A stretch of 64,000 bases of DNA from Lentzea albidocapillata subsp. violacea. Lineage in GTDB: Bacteria > Actinomycetota > Actinomycetes > Mycobacteriales > Pseudonocardiaceae. Position 1 is the first letter of the stretch; each line of letters opens with the position of its first letter. The stretch covers positions 186,001-250,000 of the forward strand of contig NZ_FNET01000011.1 of assembly GCF_900100275.1 (NCBI RefSeq), written 5' to 3'. Shown here in pieces: positions 33,294-43,001 of this stretch. The position numbers and the translations under genes are program-made. The notes beneath the pieces were generated by a model. The model was given only the letters and a program-made list of their open reading frames with translations, had not been told where the DNA came from and ran no database searches.

Positions 33294-33885
33294 TGCAGAC
33301 CTCCCAGCCGGGGTAAATCGTGGGCTACCAAGGAGTAACTTGCGGGCGACTATGCCACTCCCAGCGCCGGCGGGCGTCGTGAGCTTCGCCATCGGGATCG
33401 AAACAGTTATCGGTCTAGCAAACGCCTGGAACCTGCCTTTTGCCTGATGAACCCTTGTGGGGGAACGGGGCCTTGCGCCATCTGAGGGGCGACGGCTTGG
33501 TCGGGGCCCATGTTAGGCGGGCGGGCAGGGCGGCTCGGAGGGGTGTTCGGAGGGTGGGGTGTCAGGCGGCTCCCAGGGCGGGCGGCGGGCAGGGCGGGCG
33601 GCGGACCGGAAACGCAGCAGGCTGGGCTCCGCTGCCGTGACCTCGGGGAGTTTGGGCTCGGCAAGGCTGGATCGCGCGACAGGCTGAGGTGGCCTGGCGC
33701 GATCTGAGGTGGCCGGATCACGGTGCCGGATGTGGCGAGTAAGCCCGCGCCGGCCAGCTAGCGGTAGTCGCCTGTGGCAGGTGGGCCAACGGTTGCCGCG
33801 CAGCCCGATCGCCAGGCGACCGACTACCGCCAGGCCACCGGCTACCGCGCAGCCCGACCGTCACGCCGGCGACCAGCGACCGACG
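33294..33885. other. 592-bp intergenic region, repeat-rich
   Basis: No gene is supported here. It holds the promoter region of the dehydrogenase gene and the downstream region of dhaM. Visible features are a G-rich low-complexity stretch (about 33510-33620), two copies of CTGAGGTGGCC 20 bases apart (33684 and 33704), an imperfect inverted pair GCGGTAGTCGCCTG (33761) and CAGGCGACCGACTACCGC (33813), and two copies of CCGCGCAGCCCGA about 48 bases apart. Confidence 0.5.
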
Positions 33886-34593
33886 TCAGTCGTCGAAACC
33901 CCTCTCCGCCAGTTCCTCGATGCGTCGTACCGCCTCCCCCGCGTCCTTGCCCGTGGCCACCACGGTGATCGACTTGCCGCCTGGCGCGCTCAGGCCCATC
34001 AGGGCCAGCACGCTTGCCGCGTTCGCCTCCTGGTCGCCGTAGCGGACCACCACGTCGGCGTCTAGTTCTGCGACGGTGCGGGCGAGCAGGGCTGCCGGGC
34101 GGGCGTGGAGGCCCACCTCGTTGGTCAGCAGCACCTCTGCCGACACGGCGTCCGGCACCAGGTGCAGTGTTGGACGGGTGGGCGTGGACACCGGGGCCTC
34201 GCCCGCGGCGCCCTCGGCGGCGCTTGCCACGTCGGGCAGTGGGGCGCCTCCCTGGGCGGCTACGGCTGCCGCCACCGCGCCTTCCACCAAGGGGGCGTCC
34301 ACCACCTTGTAGAGGGAAGGGTCGTCCGCTGATTCGACGGCCATCTCCGCCGTCATCTTGGCGCTGCCCAGGTCGTAGAGCACGACCACGCCCGCGCCCG
34401 AATCTGCGTCGGCCAGGGCTTCGACCACCGCGCCGTAGTCGGTGCCCAGGCCTCCTTCCTCGGTGCCGCCTACGGGGAGCACCGTGACGTCCGGGGCCAT
34501 CTGGGTGGCCAGTTCCGCTACGCCGTTGGCCAGCATGTCGCTGTGCGAGACGACCACCAGGCCCACTCGGCTCGCCGAGGCTGCCGCCGTCAT
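33886..34593 (-). CDS. dhaM: Dihydroxyacetone kinase phosphotransfer subunit DhaM, fused to HPr
   Basis: The 235-residue protein has an N-terminal PTS EIIA-mannose-type domain (VGLVVVSHSDMLANGVAELA with the phospho-His, VLPVGGTEEGGLGTD, VVLYDLGSAKM) and a C-terminal HPr domain (NEVGLHARPAALLARTVAEL with the phospho-His in GLHARPA). A flexible Ala/Glu-rich linker joins them. It passes phosphate from PTS enzyme I to DhaL-bound ADP. The E. coli protein has a third, EI-like domain that is absent here, so enzyme I must act from elsewhere. Its start overlaps the dhaL stop by four bases. Confidence 0.92.
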   Translation of the reverse strand: MTAAASASRVGLVVVSHSDMLANGVAELATQMAPDVTVLPVGGTEEGGLGTDYGAVVEALADADSGAGVVVLYDLGSAKMTAEMAVESADDPSLYKVVDAPLVEGAVAAAVAAQGGAPLPDVASAAEGAAGEAPVSTPTRPTLHLVPDAVSAEVLLTNEVGLHARPAALLARTVAELDADVVVRYGDQEANAASVLALMGLSAPGGKSITVVATGKDAGEAVRRIEELAERGFDD

Positions 34594-35216
34594 GACTTGG
34601 CCGCCGCGTCTGCGAAGGCGCGCAGCAGCAACGCCGTCGACCTCGCGCCCGGATCCATGTGGCCGGCGCTGCGCTCGCCGAGGTAGGAGGCGCGGCCCTT
34701 GCGCGCCACCATGGGCACGGTCGAGGAAGCGCCTTCTTCCGCTGCGTCGGCTGCTGCGGAGAGGGTGGCGGCCACCGTGCCTTCGGCGCTCGCCGCGGCG
34801 GTCACGGCCGGGGTCAGGGCGTCGACCATCGTCTTGTCGCCCACCACGGCCTTGCCGCGCGCGAACACGCCGTCGAGCGCGGCCTGCAGGGCTCGGGCCA
34901 CCGTGTCGCGGTCCAGCTCGGCCGCGTCACCCACCGCGGCTGACGCGCGCAGGAAAGCGGTGCCGTACAACGGGCCCGCCGCGCCGCCGACCGTCGAGAT
35001 CAACGTAGTGGCGACCAGCTTCAGCACCTTGCCGGGTGTGTCGGGTGGCTCGGTGTCCAAACGGGACAGCACGGCGGTGAAGCCGCGCTTCATGTTCTCG
35101 CCGTGGTCGGCGTCGCCGATCGCCTGGTCCAGGCGCACCAGCTCGTCGCGGTGCTCCTGGACGACGGCCGCCGCAGCTCGCAGGGCCGCCACGACGTCCG
35201 CTGCCGTGCAGCCCAC
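34590..35216 (-). CDS. dhaL: Dihydroxyacetone kinase ADP-binding subunit DhaL
   Basis: This 208-residue all-helical protein holds ADP/ATP and magnesium. The metal-binding loop is DQAIGDADHGENMKRGF, and nucleotide contacts come from GGAAGPLYGTAF and ASYLGERSAGHMDPGARS. It receives phosphate from DhaM and donates it to dihydroxyacetone on DhaK. It is the middle gene of the dhaK-dhaL-dhaM operon, one base after dhaK. Confidence 0.93.
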   Translation of the reverse strand: MGCTAADVVAALRAAAAVVQEHRDELVRLDQAIGDADHGENMKRGFTAVLSRLDTEPPDTPGKVLKLVATTLISTVGGAAGPLYGTAFLRASAAVGDAAELDRDTVARALQAALDGVFARGKAVVGDKTMVDALTPAVTAAASAEGTVAATLSAAADAAEEGASSTVPMVARKGRASYLGERSAGHMDPGARSTALLLRAFADAAAKS

Positions 35217-35217
35217 C

Positions 35218-36210
<993 letters not shown>

Positions 36211-36296
36211 CGAACAGCCCTCCCGAGGAGTCGGTGCCGTGTTCCTTCTTACTCCGGGGGTCTGACACTCGGAACCAGCAAAGGACCCGCGTACCG

Positions 36297-36310
36297 TTAG
36301 GCCGCCCTAA
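36297..36310. promoter_or_regulatory. Iron box (IdeR/DmdR-type) upstream of the siderophore-binding protein gene
   Basis: TTAGGCCGCCCTAA, with flanks GTTAGG and CCTAAC as inverted 6-bp arms, fits the inner part of the IdeR/DmdR1 consensus (TTAGGCTAACCTAA core) at 11 of 14 positions. It lies 45 bases upstream of a siderophore-type binding protein gene, as expected for iron-repressed genes. Confidence 0.65.
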
Positions 36311-36354
36311 CAAACGCAGGTCAACATCACGTTCCGTAGTGGAGGAACAACGCC

Positions 36355-37347
36355 GTGCCCAAGAGAGCAGCGCTGCTCGTAGCAGCCGTCCTGACCCTGA
36401 CCGCCTGCTCCAGCACACCGGACACGCCGACCGTCGCCCAAGGTGGCGAGGACTTCGGCAAGGCCGTCGAGCTGAGCAACGGTTTCGGCACGCAGCAGAA
36501 GCCCGGCGAGTTCCCCCGCACGATCAAGCACGCGATGGGCGAGACCCAGCTCGAGAAGAAACCCGAACGGGTGATCGTGCTCGACACCGGCGAGCTCGAC
36601 AACGTCGTCGCACTGGGCATCAAGCCGGTCGGCATCGCCTACACCGACGGCTCGCCCACCATGCCGTCCTACGTCGGCGACAAGGGCGGCACGCCGGAGA
36701 ACGTCGGCACGATCAACAACATCAACCTCGAAGCGATCACCAAGCTGAACCCGGACCTCATCCTGGGCTCGCAGCTGCGCGCGGAGGCCCTCTACCCGAA
36801 GCTCTCGGCGATCGCCCCGACGGTGTTCAGCGTGCGCCCCGGCTACGTGTGGAAGGAGAACTTCCTGCTCAACGCCGCCGCGCTCGACCGTCAGGCCGAC
36901 GCCGCGAAGATGCTCGAGGACTACACGACCAAGGCCGTCGAGACCGGTGACGCCATCGAGAAGAAGCTCGGCGTGCGCCCGACGGTGACGGCGCTGCGCT
37001 TCCTTCCGGGCCGCATCCGCCTCTACGCCAAGAAGTCGTTCATCGGCACGATCCTGATCGACGCCAAGATCGGCCAGCCGACCCCGTCCCAGGTCGACGA
37101 ACTGGCCGCCGAGGTCAGCGCGGAGGAGATCGGCAAGGCCGACGGTGACTTCATCCTCTACTCCACCTACGGCGACCCGGCCAAGACCGCGACGGGCGAC
37201 GTCGTCGGCGGCCCGTTGTGGAGCGGCCTGAACGCCGTCAAGGCGGGCAAGGCCAAGCCGGTCCTCGACGAGACCTACTTCCTCGGCCTCGGCGTGCTCG
37301 CCGCGGACGTCGTCCTGGACGACATCAAGAAGCAGCTCGGCGTCTGA
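36355..37347 (+). CDS. Iron-siderophore ABC transporter binding lipoprotein
   Basis: The GTG at 36355 follows AGGA. The 330-residue protein has a lipoprotein signal with lipobox LTAC and a type III (FepB/FhuD-like) binding fold: RTIKHAMGETQLEKKPERVIVLDTGELDNVVALGIKP, then NLEAITKLNPDLILGSQ, and a long backbone helix linking the lobes. It should deliver a ferric siderophore to a permease pair. No permease or ATPase gene is near, so it is an orphan component. An iron box lies upstream, and the gene converges on the aldehyde dehydrogenase gene. Confidence 0.88.
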   Translation: MPKRAALLVAAVLTLTACSSTPDTPTVAQGGEDFGKAVELSNGFGTQQKPGEFPRTIKHAMGETQLEKKPERVIVLDTGELDNVVALGIKPVGIAYTDGSPTMPSYVGDKGGTPENVGTINNINLEAITKLNPDLILGSQLRAEALYPKLSAIAPTVFSVRPGYVWKENFLLNAAALDRQADAAKMLEDYTTKAVETGDAIEKKLGVRPTVTALRFLPGRIRLYAKKSFIGTILIDAKIGQPTPSQVDELAAEVSAEEIGKADGDFILYSTYGDPAKTATGDVVGGPLWSGLNAVKAGKAKPVLDETYFLGLGVLAADVVLDDIKKQLGV

Positions 37348-37369
37348 GAGACCGAGCAGATGCTGTGCC

Positions 37370-38875
37370 TCAGCGACCGAAGAGCGTCCGCGCGAGGCGC
37401 AGCATCTGCTTGCCCGCCATGGACGACCTGTCGAACGTCGCCATGTTGATCAGCGACTTGAACTTCAGCTTCGTCACGGCCTTGGCGTAGGCGAACTCGC
37501 GCAGCCCGTCGTCACCGTGGATGCGCCCGAACCCGGAGTCGCCGACGCCACCGAACGGCAGCCCCGGAATCGCCGCGTAGGTCAGCACGGAGTTGACCGA
37601 CACCATCCCGACCCGCAGCTCGGCGGCCAGCTCCTCGCCACGCGACTTCGAGAACACGGCGGCGCCCAGCCCGTACTTCGACTGGTTCGCGAGCCGCACG
37701 CCCTCCAGCGCGTTCGGCACCCGGTTGATCACCACGGTCGGCCCGAAGGTCTCCTCCGTGACCGCCAGCGAGTCCTCCGGCACGTCGACCAGCACCACCG
37801 GCTCGACGTATGGCGGCCTGATCGAGTCCGGCCCGCCCACCAGGGCCTTGCCGCCTCGATCCAGCGCGTCCTGCACGTGCTCGCGGATGATCTCCACCTG
37901 CGACGGCATCGTGATCGGCCCGAGGTTCGCGTTCGGCTCGCCTCCCGGCTTGAGCTTCGCCGCCCGCTTCACCACGATCTCGGTGAACTCGTCGGCGACC
38001 TCCTCGGCCACGTAGATCCGTTCCACGCCCGCACAGGTCTGGCCGGCGTTGGACACCGCGCCCCAGATCGCGGCCTCGGCGGCAGCGGTCAGGTCGGCGT
38101 CCGAGTCGACGATCAGCGCGTCCTTGCCACCGCACTCGACCAGCACCGGCGTCAGCGACGCCGCGGCCGCGGCCATGACCTTCTTGCCGGTCCGGGTGGA
38201 ACCCGTGAACGCGATCTTGTCGACACCCGAGGCGACCAGTGCCGCACCCGTCTCGCCGAAGCCCGTGACGACCTGGAACACCGGATACTCCGGTACGGCC
38301 TCGGTGAACGTCGACGCGAGGAACGTGCCGACGCCCGGGGTGAACTCCGACGGCTTGAACACCACGGTGTTGCCCGCGGAAAGTGCGTACGAGATAGAAC
38401 CCATGGGCGTGTGCGCGGGGTAGTTCCACGGCCCGATGACGCCGATGACGCCCAACGGCCGGTACTCCAGCGTCGCGCTGTGGTTGAACATCAGCATGCC
38501 CGAGGACACGCGGCGCTTGCCCAGCACACGACCGGCGTGCCGCGAGGCCCAGTGCAGGTGATCCATCACCAGCGCGACCTCGACGCGGGAGTCGTCCGCG
38601 GGCTTGCCCGTCTCCGAGCTGATCAACGCGATGAACTCGTCCGAGCGCTGCGAGAGGATCCTGCGCCACGCGTCGAGCTTGGTCTTGCGGCCCTCGAAGC
38701 CGAGACCCGCCCACCACGCGGCGGCCTCGCGCGCCGAGGACACCGCGTCCTCGACCTCGGCGGCCGTGTGGATCGGGTGGTGCGCGACGACCTCACCCGT
38801 GCGCGGGTCCAGCGAGGCGAACCGCCGCTGCTCGCCATCGGCCGACAGCGCGCTGTCCGAAGCGGTCTGCGTCAT
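37370..38875 (-). CDS. NAD(P)-dependent aldehyde dehydrogenase (succinate-semialdehyde type)
   Basis: This 501-residue enzyme has the full ALDH signature: GVIGVIGPWNYP with the active-site Asn, KPSE for cofactor binding, FTGSTRTGKKV, the general base in VLVECGGKDA, and the nucleophile in NAGQTCAGVERIYV. The sequence is nearest to succinate-semialdehyde dehydrogenases, but the aldehyde is not certain. The C-terminus carries about 40 extra residues (KSLINMATFDRSSMAGK). It is monocistronic. AGTAACCTC in its upstream region resembles the dyad at ccr. Confidence 0.9.
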   Translation of the reverse strand: MTQTASDSALSADGEQRRFASLDPRTGEVVAHHPIHTAAEVEDAVSSAREAAAWWAGLGFEGRKTKLDAWRRILSQRSDEFIALISSETGKPADDSRVEVALVMDHLHWASRHAGRVLGKRRVSSGMLMFNHSATLEYRPLGVIGVIGPWNYPAHTPMGSISYALSAGNTVVFKPSEFTPGVGTFLASTFTEAVPEYPVFQVVTGFGETGAALVASGVDKIAFTGSTRTGKKVMAAAAASLTPVLVECGGKDALIVDSDADLTAAAEAAIWGAVSNAGQTCAGVERIYVAEEVADEFTEIVVKRAAKLKPGGEPNANLGPITMPSQVEIIREHVQDALDRGGKALVGGPDSIRPPYVEPVVLVDVPEDSLAVTEETFGPTVVINRVPNALEGVRLANQSKYGLGAAVFSKSRGEELAAELRVGMVSVNSVLTYAAIPGLPFGGVGDSGFGRIHGDDGLREFAYAKAVTKLKFKSLINMATFDRSSMAGKQMLRLARTLFGR

Positions 38876-38962
38876 GAGAGCTCCTCCGGTACTCGCCAGT
38901 AACCTCGACCCTAACGCGTGCTCGGAGAACTTTCAGCCCCCGCCTGGTCCCGCACGGGACGG

Positions 38963-39976
38963 TCAGGCCTGGGGCAGCAGGGGAAGAACCGCCTTGGCGA
39001 ACGCCTGCGCCGCCTGGCAGCGATCCAGTTCCTTCTCCTTCGAGGCCGCGACGATGAACTCCACGATCTCACCCGCGTCGTCCTGATCCCTCGTGCGGAT
39101 CAGCACCAGCTCGCACGTGGGGAACGCGCCGTCCCTGAACGACTGGTAACCCTTCAGCCCGCCACCGAGATCGGTCTCGACGGACCTGCTGTCGAACTTG
39201 CCGTCCTTCGGGATGCGCGCCGTCTTGAACTCGATCTGCATCTGCGCGCTCTGTCCCGTCCACGAGCACTGGTGCAGACCGTACGGCAGCGCCCGCGGCG
39301 AGGCACCGAGCACCGGCGCGAGCGTCGACTTCTCCACGATCGCGCACGGGTCGACCTCGACCGGCGAGCCCTTCGGCGGGCTGTACTTCTGCGGGTTGCC
39401 CCTGAGCTTGCGCACGACGCCTTCGAGCACCTTGCGCCCCGGCTCGCACGCCTCACTGCCGCCGGTGCCGGTGTTCACCTGCAGCCGCACGGCCTGTGCC
39501 GGGCTCTCCTGCGTCACTGCCGAGATGAAGCACGAGGTGTTGCTCAGCTTCTGCTCACCGCTCCTGAGGCCGGCGATCTGCTTGGTCGCCTTCTTCAGCT
39601 CGGTGGACGTCAGCGAGTAGCCGATGTCCAGCGTGATGTTGAGCGTCTTGCCGGCCTTGTCCTTCATGTAGTTGGCGCAGCGCGTGTAGGAGCTGCTCGA
39701 GTACCTCGACGGCGTGCCGACCGTCTGCAGCAGTTCCTTCTCGATCAGCGCGCACGGGTTGATCAGCCGCAGGCGCTCGGGCGCGAACGCCGGATCGACC
39801 GGTTTGCCCGGCTGCGCGGACTGCTTGACCGACGGGTCGGTCGACGTCGTCGTGTCCGCACCCGCCTGCACGGTGCGGCGCGGCGAGTTGGTCTTGGCAA
39901 GACCCGGGCCGGTCGCACAGCCGGCCATCAGCAGCGCGGCGGCGGCGACCACAGCGGTGGCACGAAAACGAGGCAC
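38963..39976 (-). CDS. Secreted lipoprotein with two DUF3558-like domains
   Basis: From GTG at 39976 the protein has 337 residues, a signal peptide with lipobox LMAGC, and two similar Cys-containing domains. Each begins with an NPC/DPC motif (RLINPCALIEKELLQTVG and VEVDPCAIVEKSTLAPVLG) followed by conserved Cys (YTRCANYM, LHQCSWTG). This is the DUF3558 layout of actinobacterial cell-surface lipoproteins. No activity is known. GTG starts slightly upstream are possible. Confidence 0.8.
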   Translation of the reverse strand: MPRFRATAVVAAAALLMAGCATGPGLAKTNSPRRTVQAGADTTTSTDPSVKQSAQPGKPVDPAFAPERLRLINPCALIEKELLQTVGTPSRYSSSSYTRCANYMKDKAGKTLNITLDIGYSLTSTELKKATKQIAGLRSGEQKLSNTSCFISAVTQESPAQAVRLQVNTGTGGSEACEPGRKVLEGVVRKLRGNPQKYSPPKGSPVEVDPCAIVEKSTLAPVLGASPRALPYGLHQCSWTGQSAQMQIEFKTARIPKDGKFDSRSVETDLGGGLKGYQSFRDGAFPTCELVLIRTRDQDDAGEIVEFIVAASKEKELDRCQAAQAFAKAVLPLLPQA

Positions 39977-40116
39977 GACGTGCACGGTAGCGACCTTCGC
40001 GCGCCTTCGTGGGCGGTACCCCGAGTTACTCCGTGGCACATGTCACCCACAGCTACGGGAACGATTCAGAAGATCAACGCGCTGTACCGGGTGAAGACCC
40101 CGAGAGAAGGAGAAAC

Positions 40117-40209
40117 GTGCGAAACCGAATTCGCCGCGCATTCAAACGGCTCGACGTGTGGACGATCGAGGCCTTCAACCCTGTCTACCCTGGTCGTCCC
40201 CAGTCATAG
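40117..40209 (+). CDS. 30-residue basic small protein
   Basis: AAGGAG lies four bases ahead of GTG at 40117, opening 30 codons (MRNRIRRAFKRLDVWTIEAFN...RPQS). The first half is strongly basic and could form an amphipathic helix; the second half is aromatic and Pro-rich. Its last six bases overlap the convergent end of a membrane protein gene. The strong ribosome site supports translation. The function is unknown. Confidence 0.5.
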   Translation: MRNRIRRAFKRLDVWTIEAFNPVYPGRPQS

Positions 40210-40440
40210 CTCCTTGAGCGGCTGCTTGTCCGGGTCCGCGAACTGGGGGCGCAGCAGCGCCCACGCGGCGAACAGCGCCGCCAGCGCCACCATGGCGACG
40301 CCGGCCCACAGGTTGATGTTGACCCCCTGAGCTTTGGCCAGGTCCTCGTCGGTCGTGAACCCGAACCCGATGACGACCAGTACGACGCCGTACAGGCCGA
40401 AGAGGAAAGCGATGATCAGTCGCAGGTCGAACAACCTCAT
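40204..40440 (-). CDS. Small two-helix membrane protein downstream of the symporter
   Basis: This 78-residue protein has two membrane helices (LIIAFLFGLYGVVLVVIGF and NLWAGVAMVALAALFAAWALL) joined by a short polar loop. It starts eleven bases after the symporter gene on the same strand. Small partner proteins often accompany sodium:solute symporters in this position, so it is probably an accessory subunit. It has no family name that I recognise with certainty. Confidence 0.8.
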   Translation of the reverse strand: MRLFDLRLIIAFLFGLYGVVLVVIGFGFTTDEDLAKAQGVNINLWAGVAMVALAALFAAWALLRPQFADPDKQPLKEL

Positions 40441-40451
40441 GGCAGCCTCCC

Positions 40452-42143
40452 TCAGCCGAAGATGAAGTAGAGAACGGTCGTCAGGGCCAGCACTCCGCCA
40501 CCCAGCAGGGCGGGCGAGCGGTACCAGCCCGCGTCCTCACCGGTGGTGGAGTGCGCCCTGTCCTTCTTGGGCGTGAGGCTGTAGACCAGCCCGACGAGCT
40601 CGCTGTCCGGCTTGGGCCTCGTGACCATGGTGACCGCGACGCTCACGACGATGTCGACCGCGAACGCGAGACCCGCGCCGAGGAAGCTCGCGCCCTGACC
40701 GGGCAGTTCCAGCAGCTCGATGCCGAACGACGGCTCCGAGATCACGTAGATGAAGATCGCGGTGAACGTGCCCGCGAGCAGACCGACCCAACCGGCGGTC
40801 GGCGTCATCCGCTTCCAGAACATGCCGAGGATGAACGTCGCGAACAGCGGCGCGTTGAAGAACGAGAACAACGCCTGGATGTAGTCCATGATGTTGGACC
40901 CGCCGAGCGCCGCCGCGATGAACGCCGTGCCGATCGCCAGGACACACGCACCGACCGTGGCGAGACGTCCGATACGCAGGTAGTACTCGTCCGGCTTGTC
41001 CTTCTTGATGTAGTCCTGCCACAGGTCGTACGTGAAGACGGTGTTGAACGAGCTGACGTTCGCCGCCACACCGGCCATGAAGCTCGCCAGCAGACCCGTG
41101 ATCGCGATGCCGAGGATGCCGTTGGGCAGCAGGTCGCGCATCAGCAGCGGCAGCACGTCGTTGTAGGCCACGCCGCTGCTGGTGTCACCGGCCTTGAGCT
41201 GGGCCATCTCCGGCACGATCAGCGCGGCGATGATGCCGGGGATGATGATGATCGCCGGGATCAACGCCTTCGGGTACGCGCCGATGATCGGCGTGCGCTT
41301 GGCCGCGGACATCGACTTCGCGCTCATCGCGCGCTGCACCTCGGCGAAGTTCGTCGTCCAGTAGCCGAACGACAGCACGAAGCCGAGACCGAACACCAGA
41401 CCGATGACACTCCACACCGGATGGTCGATGCCGGTGAGTTCGGTCGCGGGCCAGGCGGACAGCTGCTCCTGGTCGGTCACCTTCTCGACGATCCCCTGCC
41501 AGCCGCCGACCTTGATCAGGCCGACGATCGTCAACGGCGCCAAGGCGGCCACGATGACGAAGAACTGCAGCACCTCGTTGTAGATGGCCGCACTCAGGCC
41601 GCCGAGCGCCGTGTACGCGAGCACCACCAGCGCCGCGACGCAGATGGACACCGGCAGCGGCCACCCGAGCAGCGCGTCGATGATCACCGCGAGCGCGAAC
41701 AGGTTGATGCCCGCGATCAGGATCTGCGCGACGGCGAAGCTGATCGCGTTGACCAGGTGGGCCGGTTTGCCGAACCGGCGGAGCATGAACTCGGGGACAC
41801 TGCGCACTTTCGAGCCGTAGTAGAACGGCATCATCACCAGACCGAGGAACACCATCGCGGGGATGGCGCCGATCCAGTAGTAGTGCACGGTCGCCATGCC
41901 GTACTGCGCGCCGTTCGCCGTCATGCCCATCAGCTCGAGCGCGCCGAGGTTCGCCGAGATGAACGCGAGCCCGGTGACCCACGCCGGCAGCGCTCGCCCG
42001 GACAGCAGGAAGTCGAGGCTGGAGGAGACGGATCGTCGTGCCATCACGCCGATGCCGAGAACCACCACGAAGTAGATGACGAGCAACGCGTAGTCGATCG
42101 GTCCCGCGTCAAGCCGCAGGTCCGCCTCGGCCAACACCGACAC
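40452..42143 (-). CDS. Sodium:solute symporter (SSS family)
   Basis: This 563-residue integral membrane protein has about 14 helices. Family marks are SVSSSLDFLLSGRALPAWVTGLAFISANLGALELMGM near the front, ALGGLSAAIYNEVLQFF in helix 5-6, and GLLASFMAGVAANVSSFNTVFTYDLW with the sodium-site Ser residues. The group includes transporters of sugars, proline, carboxylates and iodide. The sequence is closest in style to the SGLT/vSGLT sugar group, but the substrate is not certain. It leads a two-gene operon with the small membrane protein. Confidence 0.9.
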   Translation of the reverse strand: MSVLAEADLRLDAGPIDYALLVIYFVVVLGIGVMARRSVSSSLDFLLSGRALPAWVTGLAFISANLGALELMGMTANGAQYGMATVHYYWIGAIPAMVFLGLVMMPFYYGSKVRSVPEFMLRRFGKPAHLVNAISFAVAQILIAGINLFALAVIIDALLGWPLPVSICVAALVVLAYTALGGLSAAIYNEVLQFFVIVAALAPLTIVGLIKVGGWQGIVEKVTDQEQLSAWPATELTGIDHPVWSVIGLVFGLGFVLSFGYWTTNFAEVQRAMSAKSMSAAKRTPIIGAYPKALIPAIIIIPGIIAALIVPEMAQLKAGDTSSGVAYNDVLPLLMRDLLPNGILGIAITGLLASFMAGVAANVSSFNTVFTYDLWQDYIKKDKPDEYYLRIGRLATVGACVLAIGTAFIAAALGGSNIMDYIQALFSFFNAPLFATFILGMFWKRMTPTAGWVGLLAGTFTAIFIYVISEPSFGIELLELPGQGASFLGAGLAFAVDIVVSVAVTMVTRPKPDSELVGLVYSLTPKKDRAHSTTGEDAGWYRSPALLGGGVLALTTVLYFIFG

Positions 42144-42287
42144 CGCCCACCTCCCAAGATTCCAACAAAGTCGAACATCACCGACCAGGAGGGGACATTA
42201 CTCCAGGTGGATCGGTTCTTACCCCGTGTACATGATCACGAAACCATGACCTGGAACGGGGTGCTTGCTGGAAGCCAGGCAGTGCGG

Positions 42288-42947
42288 TCAGAACAGGCGG
42301 AACTCGTCCGGCTCGATCCCGCGCAACGCGTCGTAGTCCAGCACCACGCACCGGATCCCGCGGTCCTCGGCCAGCACCCGCGCCTGCGGCTTGATCTGCT
42401 GCGCCGCGAACACACCCTGCACCGGAGCGAGCAGCGGATCGCGGTTGAGCAGCTCCAGGTACCTGGTCAGCTGCTCGACACCGTCGATCTCGCCACGCCG
42501 CTTGATCTCGACGGCCACCGAACCACCGGAGGCGTTGCGGCACATCAGGTCGACCGGGCCGATCGGGGTCGGGAACTCACGGCGCACCAGGGACCAGCCG
42601 TCGCCCAGCGTCGTGACGTGCTCGGCGAGGAGCTTCTGCAGGTCGGCTTCGACGCCGTCCTTCTGCAGGCCGGGCTCCGGGCCGAGCTCGTGCTTGGAGT
42701 CGTGCATGACCTCTTCGAGGGTGATGATCAGCTTCTCCCCCGCCTTGTTCTGCACCGTCCAGATGTCCGGGTCCTCGATCAGCCAGCAGGGCGGGCTCAT
42801 CCAGTTCAACGGCTTGTACGCGCGGTCGTCGGAGTGGATCGACACCGAACCGTCTGCCTTGATCAGCAGCAAGCGCTGAGCCATCGGCAGATGGGCGGTG
42901 AGCCGGCCTACGTAGTCGACCTTGCAGCGAGCGATGACGAGACGCAC
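42288..42947 (-). CDS. nucS: Mismatch-specific endonuclease NucS (EndoMS)
   Basis: This 219-residue protein starts [21 protein letters not shown] and has the N-terminal DNA-binding domain plus a C-terminal RecB-like nuclease. The catalytic residues are visible in [11 protein letters not shown] and [22 protein letters not shown]. In actinobacteria lacking MutS/MutL, NucS cuts both strands at mismatches and lowers mutation rate. It diverges from the Nudix gene, and nucS likewise lies near the epimerase gene in mycobacteria. Confidence 0.95.
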   Translation of the reverse strand: MRLVIARCKVDYVGRLTAHLPMAQRLLLIKADGSVSIHSDDRAYKPLNWMSPPCWLIEDPDIWTVQNKAGEKLIITLEEVMHDSKHELGPEPGLQKDGVEADLQKLLAEHVTTLGDGWSLVRREFPTPIGPVDLMCRNASGGSVAVEIKRRGEIDGVEQLTRYLELLNRDPLLAPVQGVFAAQQIKPQARVLAEDRGIRCVVLDYDALRGIEPDEFRLF

Positions 42948-43001
42948 CGCGACAGGCTACGGGGTGTGTCCAACAACCGGACGTTAGGTACGGTCCGTGC
43001 C

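Noticed and set aside
33294-33885. Small coding frames in the gap between dhaM and the double dehydrogenase gene
   Set aside because: No ribosome site, no codon bias and low-complexity composition; direct and inverted repeats explain the open frames.
40009-40116. Upstream extension of the 30-residue small ORF
   Set aside because: No ribosome site lies at the earlier starts, and AAGGAG points to the GTG at 40117.
40551-43001. Long plus-strand open frame opposite the symporter and NucS genes, running into the Nudix gene
   Set aside because: Only the part from 43002 on is a real gene. The rest is antisense to the symporter and nucS, with shadow composition.
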